From contig OY970235.1 of assembly GCA_963714145.1 (NCBI GenBank), positions 4,278,001 to 4,342,000 of the forward strand: DNA of 64,000 bases, in the 5' to 3' direction. The notes below the pieces were generated by a model that did not search any database, was not told the DNA's origin, and saw only the letters and a list, made by a program, of their open reading frames with translations. Source of the stretch: JBBWZH01 sp035544115. GTDB taxonomy: Bacteria; Actinomycetota; Actinomycetes; Mycobacteriales; CADCTP01. A program made the position numbers and the translations under genes. Below, piece by piece: positions 9,749-19,600 of this stretch (its first letter is position 1; every line of letters starts with the position of its first letter).

Positions 9749-11425
9749 ATGGCTCGCACCCTGCTGGTAGCAGCGTCCCAACGCGGTGCCCACCCCACGG
9801 TCGGTGCCGCGCTGGAGGCGGTCGAGGGCTCGGGCACGGCCGAGGCGGTGGTCGTGATCGCCCCCGGCCAGTACGTCGACCCGATCGTGGTGCGGTCCCG
9901 GAAGGTCACGCTGCGCGCGGCCGATGGTCCCGGCACCGTCGTGCTGGAGTGCGCCGCCGCCGACCAGCCGCTGATCACGGGTACGAACGCGACGCTGGTG
10001 CTCAGCGACCTCACGTTCCGCGCGGCCGACTCGGCGCTGGTGCTCACCGAGAGCGTCGTCGACATGGACAAGTGCGAGGTGCACGGCGGCACCGGGGCCG
10101 GCATCAAGGCGGTCCAGGGCAGCCAGCTCACGATCAAGCGGTCTAAGTTCGTCGGCGGCGCGAACGCGCTGGTCTTCGACGACTCCGGCGGCGTGGTCAC
10201 CGACACCGAGATCAGCGACACCACCGACGACGGGGTGATCGTCCGGGTCGGGGCGAACCCGCAGCTGCGCAACTCGATCATCACCGGCTGCGGCTACCGG
10301 GGCATCTACGTCTACCAGTCCGGCCGGCCGGTGATCGACGGCTGCGACGTCGCGCAGACCGGCAGCGCCGGCATCTCGGTGGTGCACAGCGCGGCGACGA
10401 TCCGGCGCTGCACGATCCACGACACCCAGGGGCCGGGCATCACGGTGTCCGCCGGCTGCCAGGGCAGCATCGAGGACTGCGTCACCGCGAACACCGCCGA
10501 GCCGGGCATCGACGTGGACCCGGGCGCGACCACCAGGCTCGTGGTCAGCGAGCAGGCCGGGCCGCGCGGCGTCGGCATCCGGGACGAAGGCCCGCGGCAG
10601 GACGCCGGCCAGGTGGACGTGCTGCTCAGCGAGTTGGACGCGATGGTCGGGCTGCCCGGCGTGAAGGCCGAGGTGCGGTCGCTGATCGACGAGATCCAGG
10701 TGAACGAGTGGCGCCGGGCGGCCGGCCTCGGCACCGGCTCGGTCAGCTATCACCTGATCTTCGCCGGCGCCCCGGGCACCGGGAAGACCACCGTCGCCCG
10801 GCTGTACGGCAAGCTGCTGGTGGCGCTCGGGCTGCTGCGCAAGGGGCAGTTCCGCGAGGTGTCCCGGCGCGACATGGTCGGCCAGTACATCGGGCACACC
10901 GCGGAGAAGTCGGCCGCGCTGATCGAGGGCGCGGTCGGCGGGGTGCTGTTCATCGACGAGGCGTACACGCTGTCCCGGGCCGCCGGCATGGGCAACGACT
11001 TCGGCCAGGAAGCCATCGACATGCTGGTGAAGCTGATGGAGGACCACCGGCACGACCTGGCGGTGATCGTCGCCGGGTACACCCACGAGATGGCCGAGTT
11101 CCTGGACGCCAACCCGGGGCTGGGCTCCCGGTTCAGCAAGACGATCGAGTTCGAGAACTACAGCGGCGACCAGCTGGTCCGGATCGTCAACCGGATGGCC
11201 CGGTCCGACGACTACCAGTTCGACGCCGGGATGGACGGCGAGCTGCTGCGCTGGTTCTCCGACCTGGAGCGGGGCGAGAGCTTCGGCAACGCCCGGGAGG
11301 CCCGCCGGCTGTTCGAGACGATGCGCAAGGAGCAGTCCCGCCGGCTGCGCGCGCTCGGCCGGATGCCCGACGTCGCCGAGCTGCGCACGCTCACCGCCGC
11401 CGACATCCCAGCCGCCGCCGGCTGA
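9749..11425 (+). CDS. EccA-like AAA+ ATPase fused to a right-handed beta-helix
   Basis: The 558-residue protein starts at ATG 9749 (MARTLLVAASQRG), with GGAG close upstream. Residues about 15-270 form repeated short beta coils (for example GIKAVQGSQLTIKRSKFVGG and GIYVYQSGRPVIDGCDV), the pectate-lyase/CASH parallel beta-helix pattern. Residues about 290-555 are a CbxX/CfqX (EccA) AAA+ module with Walker A GAPGTGKTT, Walker B VLFIDEAYTL, a GSRFSKTIEF segment (candidate Arg finger) and a C-terminal helical lid. Canonical EccA has TPRs where this has the helix. EccA is a cytosolic ESX chaperone-type ATPase; the helix may recognise substrate or scaffold. This is the intact ATPase of the locus. 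Confidence 0.88.
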   Translation: MARTLLVAASQRGAHPTVGAALEAVEGSGTAEAVVVIAPGQYVDPIVVRSRKVTLRAADGPGTVVLECAAADQPLITGTNATLVLSDLTFRAADSALVLTESVVDMDKCEVHGGTGAGIKAVQGSQLTIKRSKFVGGANALVFDDSGGVVTDTEISDTTDDGVIVRVGANPQLRNSIITGCGYRGIYVYQSGRPVIDGCDVAQTGSAGISVVHSAATIRRCTIHDTQGPGITVSAGCQGSIEDCVTANTAEPGIDVDPGATTRLVVSEQAGPRGVGIRDEGPRQDAGQVDVLLSELDAMVGLPGVKAEVRSLIDEIQVNEWRRAAGLGTGSVSYHLIFAGAPGTGKTTVARLYGKLLVALGLLRKGQFREVSRRDMVGQYIGHTAEKSAALIEGAVGGVLFIDEAYTLSRAAGMGNDFGQEAIDMLVKLMEDHRHDLAVIVAGYTHEMAEFLDANPGLGSRFSKTIEFENYSGDQLVRIVNRMARSDDYQFDAGMDGELLRWFSDLERGESFGNAREARRLFETMRKEQSRRLRALGRMPDVAELRTLTAADIPAAAG

Positions 11426-11618
11426 GCTGACCCGCCACCCGGCCACCCACCGCGACCCGCCCACTGCCCGCTGCGACCCGGCCGCGACCCACCGCCCACC
11501 GCGGCCCGCCCCGCGATCCACTGCCCACCGCGGCCCGGTCGCGACCCGGCCGGCCACCGCGGCTCGCGGCCCGCCCGTGGCTCACCGCCAGCCCACGGCC
11601 GCGGCCAGCCACGGTGGC
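11426..11618. repeat. degenerate GC-rich repeats between convergent genes
   Basis: The gap is filled with imperfect copies of a CCCACCGCGRCCCG-like unit, about 14 bp, repeated roughly ten times between about 11437 and 11600. There are no start signals and no gene is seen. It may serve as a transcription barrier between the convergent ends, but no distinct hairpin plus U tract exists. Confidence 0.55.
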
Positions 11619-12278
11619 TCAGCGGCGGACCGGCAGCCGCTGGGCGAGCAGGTCGCGGTGCCAGCTCGCGGCGCCGCCCGGCGGCAGCTCGACCCGCCAG
11701 TCGTACAAGTCACAGCATCGCGCCGCACCGGGCGCCCGGGCGTACACAGTGGTGGCGAAGAATTCCAGCCGCAGCCCGCCGCCGGAGACCTCGGTGACCG
11801 CCAACGGGCGGACCGCCGGCCCGCCATCGATGCCGAGCCGGCGCAGGTCGTCGGCGTCGCCCACTACGTCCTGCCGGGCCACCGTCCACGGGTGGTAGGC
11901 GACCAGGATCTCGGCGTACGCGGCCGGCGCCAGGTCGGCACGCAGCCGGCGGCCGAGCTCGGCGACCGCGGCCGCATCGTTCAGGTGCACTCCGCGGCCG
12001 GCGACGACGGCGATCGCATCGGTCTCCGGCCGGCCGGGCCCGAGCAGGTCCGCCCGCTCGACCACGACCAGGGCGTCCACCCAGCCGGCCCGGCCGATCA
12101 GCAGGAAGCCCGGCTCGACCCGGATCGACAGCAGCCGGCTGTCGGTCTGCACGACCGCACCGAGCGAACCCGGCCAGGTCTGGACCGCCTGGACCTGCTC
12201 GCCGTCGAACCGGACGTGCTGGACGAACAGGCCGGTGAGGAAGTCGTTGTCGAGCACTGCCGGCTCGCTGTATGGCAT
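11619..12278 (-). CDS. hypothetical protein in T7SS locus
   Basis: The 219-residue protein starts at ATG 12278 (MPYSEPAVLDNDFLTGLFVQ), with GGAG about 6 bases upstream. It is compact alpha/beta with no signal peptide or membrane segment. Recognisable runs include VQTDSRLLSIRVEPGFLLIG and WRVELPPGGAASWHRDLLAQ. I do not recognise the family. The frame is open upstream through the repeat tract (12318-12611), where it would read as a Pro-Glu-Ser-Arg repeat. A longer product is therefore not excluded, but no ribosome-binding site supports it. Lying beside eccD, it may be a locus-specific accessory or an orphan immunity-type protein. Confidence 0.55.
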   Translation of the reverse strand: MPYSEPAVLDNDFLTGLFVQHVRFDGEQVQAVQTWPGSLGAVVQTDSRLLSIRVEPGFLLIGRAGWVDALVVVERADLLGPGRPETDAIAVVAGRGVHLNDAAAVAELGRRLRADLAPAAYAEILVAYHPWTVARQDVVGDADDLRRLGIDGGPAVRPLAVTEVSGGGLRLEFFATTVYARAPGAARCCDLYDWRVELPPGGAASWHRDLLAQRLPVRR

Positions 12279-12917
12279 CGCGGCTCCGGCGGGTGATCGG
12301 GCCTGTCGGCGGCTGGGCTCAGCTGGGCGGCTGGGGATCTCGGGGCTCGGGGGCTCGGCGCGTGACGGCTCGGGGGCTCGGGGCGTGACGGTTCGGGGCT
12401 CGGGGTCTCGGCGGGTCTCGGCGCGTGACGGTTCGGGGCTCGTGGGCTCGGGGGCTCGGGACGGTTCGGGGCTCGAGATCTCGGGGCGGGACGGTTCGGG
12501 GCGGGACGGTTCGGGGCGGGACGGTTCGGGGCGGGACGGTTCGGGGCGGGACGGTTCGGGGCTCGGGGTCTCGGCGCGTGACGGTTCGGGGCATAACGGT
12601 TCGGTGCGGAGCCCAGGCCTGGGCCGAGGCCCGGGCGGCCGCACGGTCCCACGGTGCTCCGCGCCGCTGGCACCCCGCGAGCACCGCCGGCGACCCCGGC
12701 GACCGGCCCGAACACGCTGGTCAACCGCGCTGTCAGCGCCCCGGCGAGGGCAGGCGTACGGGTTGGGTGCGGGAGCGGAGCCGGCCGGCGGCGGCGCCGC
12801 CCGGCGCACCGGGTTAGGCTGCTGACCCGCCACGATGCTCCTGGGCCGGCTCGTGATTCGCCCGTACCACAACGGATCAGCCGCACGCTGATCCGGCCGG
12901 CCCGAGAGGTAGCCCTG
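12279..12917. other. 639-base divergent intergenic region before eccD
   Basis: The left half is the minisatellite described separately. The right half (about 12612-12903) is ordinary GC-rich DNA with no credible gene. GAGAGGT just before 12911 is the ribosome-binding site of eccD. No clear -35/-10 pair was found. Confidence 0.5.
12318..12611. repeat. minisatellite, 15-bp unit
   Basis: There are five near-perfect tandem copies of GGGCGGGACGGTTCG between about 12486 and 12560. They sit inside a wider tract of related units such as GCGTGACGGTTCGGGGCTCG. The tract is stop-free on both strands in several frames, which is a product of composition rather than evidence for coding. Confidence 0.85.
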
Positions 12918-14306
12918 GTGACCAGGAGCATCGGTATTGGCCTCGCCCGGGTGACCGTGGCCGCCCCGCACAGCCGCGTCGACGTGGCGCTGCCCGAGCA
13001 CGAACTGGTCGCCCAGCTGATGCCAGGCCTGCTCCGCCGGGCCGGCGACGACCTGGCCGACCTCGGCCAGCAGCACAGCGGCTGGGTGCTGCGCCGCGGC
13101 GACGGCGACCTGCTGGACGGCAACCGCACGCTGGCCGCGCAGAACGTGCTCGACGGCGAGGTGCTGTACCTCGTGCCGCGGCGCACCGACTGGCCCGAGC
13201 CGGAGTACGACGACCTGGTCGACGCGATCGCCCGGGAGACCCGCCGGCACACCCGGCCCTGGTCGCCGGCCGCGTCCCGGGCGCTCGGCCTGGGCGGCGC
13301 GAGCTGGCTGCTGCTGACCCTGCTCGGCCTGCTGGTCATCGCCGGGCCACCGTGGCCGGCGCCGGCGATCATCGCCGGGTCGGTGGCGGTGGTACTGCTG
13401 CTCACCGCTGCCGGGCTGGCCCGGGCGCTGGCCGACGCGGGGGCCGGCGCGGTGCTGGCCGGCACCGCGCTGCCGTTCGCCGCGGTCGCCGCGGCCATGT
13501 TCACGGCCGGCCCGCTCGGTGTCGGCGAGCTGGGCGCCGCGCAGCTGCTGGCCGGCTGCGGCGGGCTGCTCGCCGCGAGCATCGTCGCGGACCTCGCGGT
13601 GGCCGGCCGCACCCCGCTGTTCGTGGCCGGCACCGTGCTGGCGATCCTCGTCGCCGGCGGCACGCTGCTGCGGCTGGCCGGGCTCACCCCGGCCGGCGTC
13701 GCGGCGGTGCTGGCCGCCCTGGTCATCCTGGTCACCCCGGCGCTGCCGTTGCTCGCGCTGCGGCTGGGCCGGCTGCCGACGCCCAGCCTGCCCACCTCCA
13801 CCGCGGACCTGCTGGCCGACGAGCCGCTGCCGGCACGCGCCGCCGTACAGGCCCGGGTGATCCGGTCGGACCAGGTGCTGACCGGGATCGTGCAGGGTGG
13901 CAGCGTGCTGCTGGTCGGCTGCCAGCTGCTGCTCGCGGCCGACCGGGACGTCAGCGGCACCGTGCTGATCGGGTTGATCGCCGGCACCGCGCTGCTGCGG
14001 GCCCGGCTCTACCCGACGCTGCGGCACCGGCTGCCGCTGCTGCTGGTCGGCCTGGGTGGGGTCGCGGTGCTCGGCGGCACGGCGTTGGCGCTGCGGACGC
14101 CGCAGCTGCTGATGGTCGCCACGGCCGGCGCGCTGCTGCTCGCCGGCCTCGCGGTCGCGGCCGGGCTCACGTACAGCCGGCGCAAGGCGGGGCCGGCGCT
14201 GGGCCGGCTCGGCGACGTGATCGAGGTGCTGGCCGTGCTGGCGGTGGTACCGGTGGCCTGCGCGGTGCTCGGCGCGTACGGGCAGATGCGCGGACTGTTC
14301 GGCTGA
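12918..14306 (+). CDS. eccD: EccD, polytopic membrane channel subunit of T7SS
   Basis: The 462-residue protein begins at GTG 12918 with GAGAGGT 7 bases upstream. Residues 1-90 form the cytosolic YukD-like ubiquitin fold (VTVAAPHSRVDVALPEHELV, then DGEVLYLVPRR). From about residue 125 there are roughly eleven hydrophobic segments, starting ASWLLLTLLGLLVIAG. Length and layout match EccD (about 460-510 residues). EccD dimers form the transmembrane vestibule of the ESX inner-membrane complex with EccB, EccC and EccE. It is followed by eccB in the same direction and is likely co-transcribed with it. The gene is intact, unlike eccC. Confidence 0.93.
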   Translation: MTRSIGIGLARVTVAAPHSRVDVALPEHELVAQLMPGLLRRAGDDLADLGQQHSGWVLRRGDGDLLDGNRTLAAQNVLDGEVLYLVPRRTDWPEPEYDDLVDAIARETRRHTRPWSPAASRALGLGGASWLLLTLLGLLVIAGPPWPAPAIIAGSVAVVLLLTAAGLARALADAGAGAVLAGTALPFAAVAAAMFTAGPLGVGELGAAQLLAGCGGLLAASIVADLAVAGRTPLFVAGTVLAILVAGGTLLRLAGLTPAGVAAVLAALVILVTPALPLLALRLGRLPTPSLPTSTADLLADEPLPARAAVQARVIRSDQVLTGIVQGGSVLLVGCQLLLAADRDVSGTVLIGLIAGTALLRARLYPTLRHRLPLLLVGLGGVAVLGGTALALRTPQLLMVATAGALLLAGLAVAAGLTYSRRKAGPALGRLGDVIEVLAVLAVVPVACAVLGAYGQMRGLFG

Positions 14307-14335
14307 CGGGGTTACCGCGGACTTGGGGGGATGCC

Positions 14336-14374
14336 GTGTTGAGCAGACGCGACCAGCTGCAGCCGTACCAGTGA
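14336..14374 (+). repeat. aborted duplicate of the eccB start (12-codon ORF)
   Basis: The sequence reads V-L-S-R-R-D-Q-L-Q-P-Y-Q then TGA, copying the first 12 codons of eccB 64 bases downstream (V-L-S-R-R-D-Q-L-Q-S-Y-Q). The two stretches differ at only a few bases. The copy has a purine-rich GGGGGG upstream, so it could be translated as a leader peptide, or it may be a decayed partial duplication. Confidence 0.75.
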
Positions 14375-14399
14375 CCGTGACTGTGCCCGGGAGGACGCT

Positions 14400-15821
14400 G
14401 TGCTGAGCAGGCGCGACCAGTTGCAGTCGTACCAGTTTCTGATGCAGCGGGTGATCTCGGCGCTGGTGCTGCGCGAGACCGACCCGCTCACCCCGCCGTT
14501 CCGGCGGTTCCTGATCGCCGGGTTCAGCAGCCTGATCGTCGCCTGCGTGGCGCTGGCCGCCTGCGGGATCTACGGGCTGCTGCGGCCGGGCGGCAAGGAG
14601 AGCTGGCGCAGCGGCGACAAGGTCATCCTGGAGCGCGAGACCGGCGCGCTGTACGTCTTCCGGGACGGCACGCTCTACCGGCTGGCCAACTACACGTCCG
14701 GCGTGCTGCTGCTCGGCCACAACAACGGCACGGTGACCGTGACCCGGAGTTCGCTGCTGGACGTGCCGCGCGGCCCGGAGGTCGGCATCGACGGCGCCCC
14801 GAGCGGCCTGCCGCGGGCGGACAGCCTGCTCGGCGCGCCGTGGACGCTCTGCTCGCGCAACGTCAGCGACGCCAGCGGCACCAACCTGGCCGCGACCGTG
14901 CTCGTGGCCGGCGGCCGGGTGGACGGCGGCGCCGCGCTCGGCGACCGGGGCCTGATGGTCACCAACATCGAGACCAACGAGCTGTTCCTGGTGGTGAACG
15001 GGCACCGGCACAAGGTCACCGATCCGCCGGCCGCGCTGGTCGGGCTGGGCCTCGGCCAGGAGCCCCGGGTACGGGTCGGCTCGGCCTGGCTGACCGCGGT
15101 GCCGGCCGGCGTGCCGGTGGCGCCACCGGCGATCGGGGACCGGGGCAAGCCGTCGGGGTTCGCCGGCGCGCTGATCGGCCAACTGCTCACCGTGCCCACC
15201 GCGGGCGCGGGCAAGCAGTACTACGTCGCCGTCCGGGACGGGCTGCGGTCGATCTCCGAGGTGGAGTTCGCGCTGCTGTTCGCGAGCCGGGCGACCGCGG
15301 CGGCGTACCCGAAGGGGGTGCCGGCCGCGCCGCGGACGATCACGGCGGCGGACGCGGCGGCCACCGTGCTGCCGGCCACCCCGGCGACCGGCCCGGAGCA
15401 GTTGCCCCGCACCCGGCCGGCGATGTCGCCGCTGGCCGACCCGGACTCGGTGCTCTGCACGGTGTTCCAGGCGGCCGGCAGCACGCCGGTGCTGACCATC
15501 GGCGCGCACCCCGCGGTACGCGACACCGACCTGGTGACCGCCCGGCAGACCCGGGCCGGCACGGTGCTGGCCGACCGGGTGCTGATCCCCGGCGGGCACG
15601 GCGCGATCGTCGAGGCGGTCCAGGGCGACCGGGTGCCGGGCGTGCTGGAGCTGGTGACCGAGCAGGGCATGCGCTACCCGCTGGCGTCCCCGGACGTGCT
15701 GCGCATCCTCGGCTACCCGGCCTCGGCCGTGCTCCGGCTGCCGGCCGAGCTGATCGCCCGCATCCCGGAGGGCGTCGCGCTGGACCCGGCCGCTGCCAGC
15801 ACAGTGCTGCTCAGCAACTGA
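14400..15821 (+). CDS. eccB: EccB, T7SS membrane/periplasmic subunit
   Basis: The 473-residue protein starts at GTG 14400 behind GGGAGGA. The N-terminus LSRRDQLQSYQFLMQRVISA is the EccB signature. One membrane helix lies near residues 36-60 (FLIAGFSSLIVACVALAACG), and the rest is the extracytoplasmic domain of R1-R4 repeats with two Cys residues (in LCSRNV and VLCTVF). EccB hexamers cap the ESX pore outside the inner membrane. Length and domain order are normal. It is separated from eccD by 93 bases that hold a truncated copy of its own start. Confidence 0.93.
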   Translation: MLSRRDQLQSYQFLMQRVISALVLRETDPLTPPFRRFLIAGFSSLIVACVALAACGIYGLLRPGGKESWRSGDKVILERETGALYVFRDGTLYRLANYTSGVLLLGHNNGTVTVTRSSLLDVPRGPEVGIDGAPSGLPRADSLLGAPWTLCSRNVSDASGTNLAATVLVAGGRVDGGAALGDRGLMVTNIETNELFLVVNGHRHKVTDPPAALVGLGLGQEPRVRVGSAWLTAVPAGVPVAPPAIGDRGKPSGFAGALIGQLLTVPTAGAGKQYYVAVRDGLRSISEVEFALLFASRATAAAYPKGVPAAPRTITAADAAATVLPATPATGPEQLPRTRPAMSPLADPDSVLCTVFQAAGSTPVLTIGAHPAVRDTDLVTARQTRAGTVLADRVLIPGGHGAIVEAVQGDRVPGVLELVTEQGMRYPLASPDVLRILGYPASAVLRLPAELIARIPEGVALDPAAASTVLLSN

Positions 15822-15879
15822 GCCCCAGCAATCCCAAGCTGAGCCCACCGATCCCGGACTGAGCCCCAGCGATCCCGGG
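15819..15879. repeat. triplicated gene-end repeat after eccB
   Basis: Three imperfect copies of a 20-21-bp unit, TGAGCCCCAGCRATCCC-like, begin exactly at the eccB stop. Each copy therefore carries a TGA. The tract fills the gap to the convergent gene ending at 15880. Confidence 0.65.
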
Positions 15880-16632
15880 TTACTGCTCGCGGGCGGTGCG
15901 GACTACGCCGTTGCGGATGACGGCCGGGCTGCGGCGGCCGGGCAGGTCCAGGTAGGGGCAGCCGGCGGTGCCCTCGCGCAGCTGGCCGGTCTGGTCGCCG
16001 GGTTCGATCCAGAGCAGCCGGCCGCTGTCGACCCAACTGCGCAGCTCGTAGTCGGGCTGGTGGCCTTCGGGCGGTTCCTCGGCCCAGCCCCAGCCGGCCG
16101 GGCCGGCGGCGGGGTACCGGTCGGTGCCCCAGACGTTGGCCAGCGCGAACGGCGGGCGCGGGCCGAAGTAGCTGACCGTCCAGCCGGTGTGCGGCCCGAC
16201 CGGCACCTCGGCCAGCACGGCCCGGACGCCGGGCGCGGTCAGGATGCGCGGGATCACCGCGGGCACCTCGGCGCCGGGCGTGCAGGTGAACGGTGCCGGG
16301 GTGGGTGGGCCGGCCAGCCGCAGCGAGCCGGTCATCGTCAGCCAGTCGGCGGGCGGCTGCGGGTCGCGGCGGGCGGGCAGCTTGCGGTCCCAGAACCAGC
16401 CGTCCAGGTCGACCGTGTCGATCGGCCAGCTGACCAGCGTGCCGGTCTGCGGGGACCGGGCCACGGTCACCTCGGGCAGCAGCTCGGCGTACCGGGCGCG
16501 CAGCTGCCACCACCGGTCGCGGGTGAGCCGGGCGGCGTCCCGGTCGCGGCGCGCCTCGGCCGCGCGGGTCTGCGCGGCGAGGGCGTTCCCCGCGGCGAGC
16601 AGCTCGCTGCGCGCCGCCACATCCGTGCTCAC
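15880..16632 (-). CDS. unknown protein downstream of the giant toxin; candidate immunity
   Basis: The 250-residue protein starts at GTG 16632, 13 bases after the stop of the 13.8-kb gene, with GGAGGCG in the gap. A basic helical N-terminus (about 1-55) precedes a globular part rich in Trp, Gly and Pro (DLDGWFWDRKLPARR, TGWTVSYFGPRPPFALANVW). There is no signal peptide or membrane segment. I do not recognise the family. Position immediately 3' of a polymorphic toxin, with tight coupling, is the classical place for an immunity gene, so it may neutralise the cyclase domain. It could instead be an unrelated secretion accessory. Confidence 0.6.
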   Translation of the reverse strand: MSTDVAARSELLAAGNALAAQTRAAEARRDRDAARLTRDRWWQLRARYAELLPEVTVARSPQTGTLVSWPIDTVDLDGWFWDRKLPARRDPQPPADWLTMTGSLRLAGPPTPAPFTCTPGAEVPAVIPRILTAPGVRAVLAEVPVGPHTGWTVSYFGPRPPFALANVWGTDRYPAAGPAGWGWAEEPPEGHQPDYELRSWVDSGRLLWIEPGDQTGQLREGTAGCPYLDLPGRRSPAVIRNGVVRTAREQ

Positions 16633-16645
16633 GTGTCGCCTCCGC

Positions 16646-19600
16646 TCATGGGCCCGGTTCCGCCGGGGGTACCGGGTCGTGCCTGATGACGTCTACCACC
16701 CTGTCCAGCCGCGGCGGCTCGCCGGGGGCGAACACCACGACCGGCTCGCTCTCACCACCGGCCACGTGCTTCTCCAGCACGCCGGTGAAGATGCCCATCT
16801 CGTACGGCCCCGGCGGCATCCAGTGCATGTGTCCCCCGTGCAGGACGCCGATGTCGCGGGCGATCAGCCGGCTGATGATCTCCTGGTGGACCGGCTCCGA
16901 GACCGGCCGGCCGTCCGGACCGCTGATGTCGAAGACATCCTGGTCGCCGGTGATCTGGTGGGCGACCTCGTCCTCGTCCAGCTGGCTCACCACGCCGTGC
17001 TCGTCGACGATGAACACCGGCGCCCCGCGCGCGGCCCGGTCCGGGTCGGCCAGCGCCGCCATCGTCCCGGCCAGGTCGTCGAACTCGCGCAGCCGCTGAT
17101 AGTAGCGGGCGGTCACCGTCTCCGTCGGGTTCTCGGGTGGGTCCGGCCTGCGGTAGCCGACCTTGCCGAGGTCCTCGGGACGGAACCCGAGCTCGAGGTC
17201 GGCCGTGTTGATCGTCTTGGCCTTGATCGCCTGCGGCTTGGGCCACAGCCCCTCGGCGAGCAGCCGCGGCGCGTCCGGGTTCGTGGTCCGCACCCTGATC
17301 GTCGCGCCGGTCTCGGCGGCGACCTCGGCGAAGCCCTGCTGGCTCCACTCCGGCATGCCCCACCGGGTGAGCAGCTCCGCCACCGACACCGGCCCGAGGT
17401 CCTCGTACACGGGTGTATGACCGGACGGATGGACGTCCACCAGGTCCAGGTCGAACGCTGACGCCGGGACGACTGATGGCGACGGCACGCCCGCCGCGCC
17501 GCCCTGGTCGGTCTGCTCAGCCTGCCCAGTCTGCTCGGCCTGGTCGGCCTGGTCGGCCGACTCAGCCTGCTCGGTCGACTCAGCCTGCTCGGTCGGCTCA
17601 GCCTGCTCGGCCGACTCAGCCTGCTCGGCCGGCGCGGCCTGGCCGGCCTGCTGTAGCCGGGCGAGGTCCTCGGCGGACAGCGGCTGGTTCCGGCGGACGG
17701 AGCCGAAGATGCCGATTTCGATCTCGTGGAACGCGGCCGGGTCGGGGGCGTGGAACAGCGCGTCGGTGACCTCCGCCGGCTCCGGCGGCAGTTGGTTGGC
17801 GGCGTAGTCGTCGATCTGCTCCGGGGTCGCGGTGAGCAGCCAGGCCAGCTCCGGTGGTGGCGGCCCTGGGCGGCGCTGCAGGTGCTGCTGCTCGGCGCGC
17901 AGCGTCTCGGCCTCCAGCCGGACCCGCAGCTCCCGGACCGCCTGGGCGAACTCGGCCGGGCCGCTGGCCTGCTCGCGCAGGTCGGCGGGCAGCGCGTACG
18001 GGTCCCGGCCGGCGACCTGTTCGCCGTGGTGCAGCTCGTGCGAGAGCCAGCCCGCCGCCGCGTCGATCCGTACCGGCCGGACGAAGTTGTCGCCGGTCCG
18101 CCAGGAGTGGTAGCCGAACACGTGCGGGTCGTGCACCGCACGCAGCACCGCCGGCGCCTGCCCCGGCGGCATGAGCTGGGTGACCGCCGGCTGGGTCAGC
18201 GGCCGCAGCGCGGCGATCCGGGCGAGCTCGCCGGCGCTCAGCGGGGCGCCGCGGTGGTACGTGGTCGCGATCGCCAGCAGCGCGGTGGACAGCGACTCGT
18301 ACTGGGTCGGGTCGGTGCCGTCGACGGTCAGCTGGTGCTGGTCCAGCCCGCCGGCCCGGACGAGCGCGAGCGCCTCGGCGACGGTCTGCCGGCTCCACGG
18401 CAGGTCGGTGCGGGCGGCGAAGTCGGCCGCCACCGCGGCCAGCCCGGCCGGGGCGGGCTGCGGCGGGGCGGGGAACAGCGGGCCCAGCGGTTCCGGCGCC
18501 TCGTTCGGGGTGAACCGCTGCCACTGCTCGGTCCGGCCGGCCACCCCGGGGTCGGCGGCGAGCGCCATGCCGCCGAGCAGGTGCGGCGCGCCCTCGGCGG
18601 CGACCACCTCGATCGACAACCGCCGGGACAGCTGCTGGGCCAGCGACAGCTCACCCTGCTGACCGGCGTACGGCAGCACCAGGTGGATGCCGGCGCGCCG
18701 GTCGGCCGGCAGCGCGGACAGCAGTCGCTGGACGGCCAGCAGCGTGTCGTCCGCCGGGATCCCGCCCGGGAGCACGACCAGGGTCCGGCCGGGCTCGGCC
18801 GGCAGCCGCGCCCAGGCCTGGAACCCGGCCGGGTCCTGCCCGCGCGGCAGCACGACCAGCGCGTCGCCGACCGGGTGCGCGGCCAGGCCGAACCCGAGGT
18901 CGAATGCGCCGTCCAGCGGGGTACCGGCCAGCTCGATGTCGTCCAGCGCGGCCGGCCCGAACCGGATGTCGGCGCTGGGCGGGAAGACGGCCGGCGGCGG
19001 CGGGGTCGGGTCCCGCCGCAGCGCGGCCGGCAACTCGTGCCCGACCACCTCGAGCAGCTCCGAGCCGAACACCCGGACCGGCGGCGGCAGGCTGCCGACC
19101 GGGGCGGTGCGGTCCGGGGCGGGGAACAGCAGCCAGTTGCCGGGTCGGCGGCCGCCGACCACCGGCCGGCCGGCCTGGTCCAGCCGGCGGCTCTCGGCGT
19201 ACAGCCGGCCGTGCGTGTCCAGCCAGACCTCGTCCGCGGTGGCCAGCACGTCCGTGCCCAGCACGGCCCGCAGCACGTTGGCCAGCGAGGTCGGCGGGCC
19301 GGGCGCCGTCGAGGGCTGTGGCAGGCCCTGGTGGGTGACGGCCGCGGCCAGGCCGGTCGCCGGCACCGGCCGCGCGCCGCCGCCGGTCGCCAGGATCACC
19401 GGCCGGCCGTACCGGTCCGGCAGGTCCCGCAGCAGTTCGGCGAACTCCTGCGTGGTGTGCATCGCATCCAGGTAGCCGACGGACTGGGTGTGCGGGTCGA
19501 AGCCGTCCAGCACGACGGTGTACCAGCCGGTGCTGCCGCCGGCCGGGGTCGGCGCGCTGGCGAACTGGGTGGCCAGCGCGCCCGGCCACGGGTTGGGGGT

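Noticed and set aside
11619..15848. A 1409-codon minus-strand frame across eccD and eccB
   Set aside because: Only its last 219 codons have coding character; the rest is antisense to well-supported EccD and EccB.
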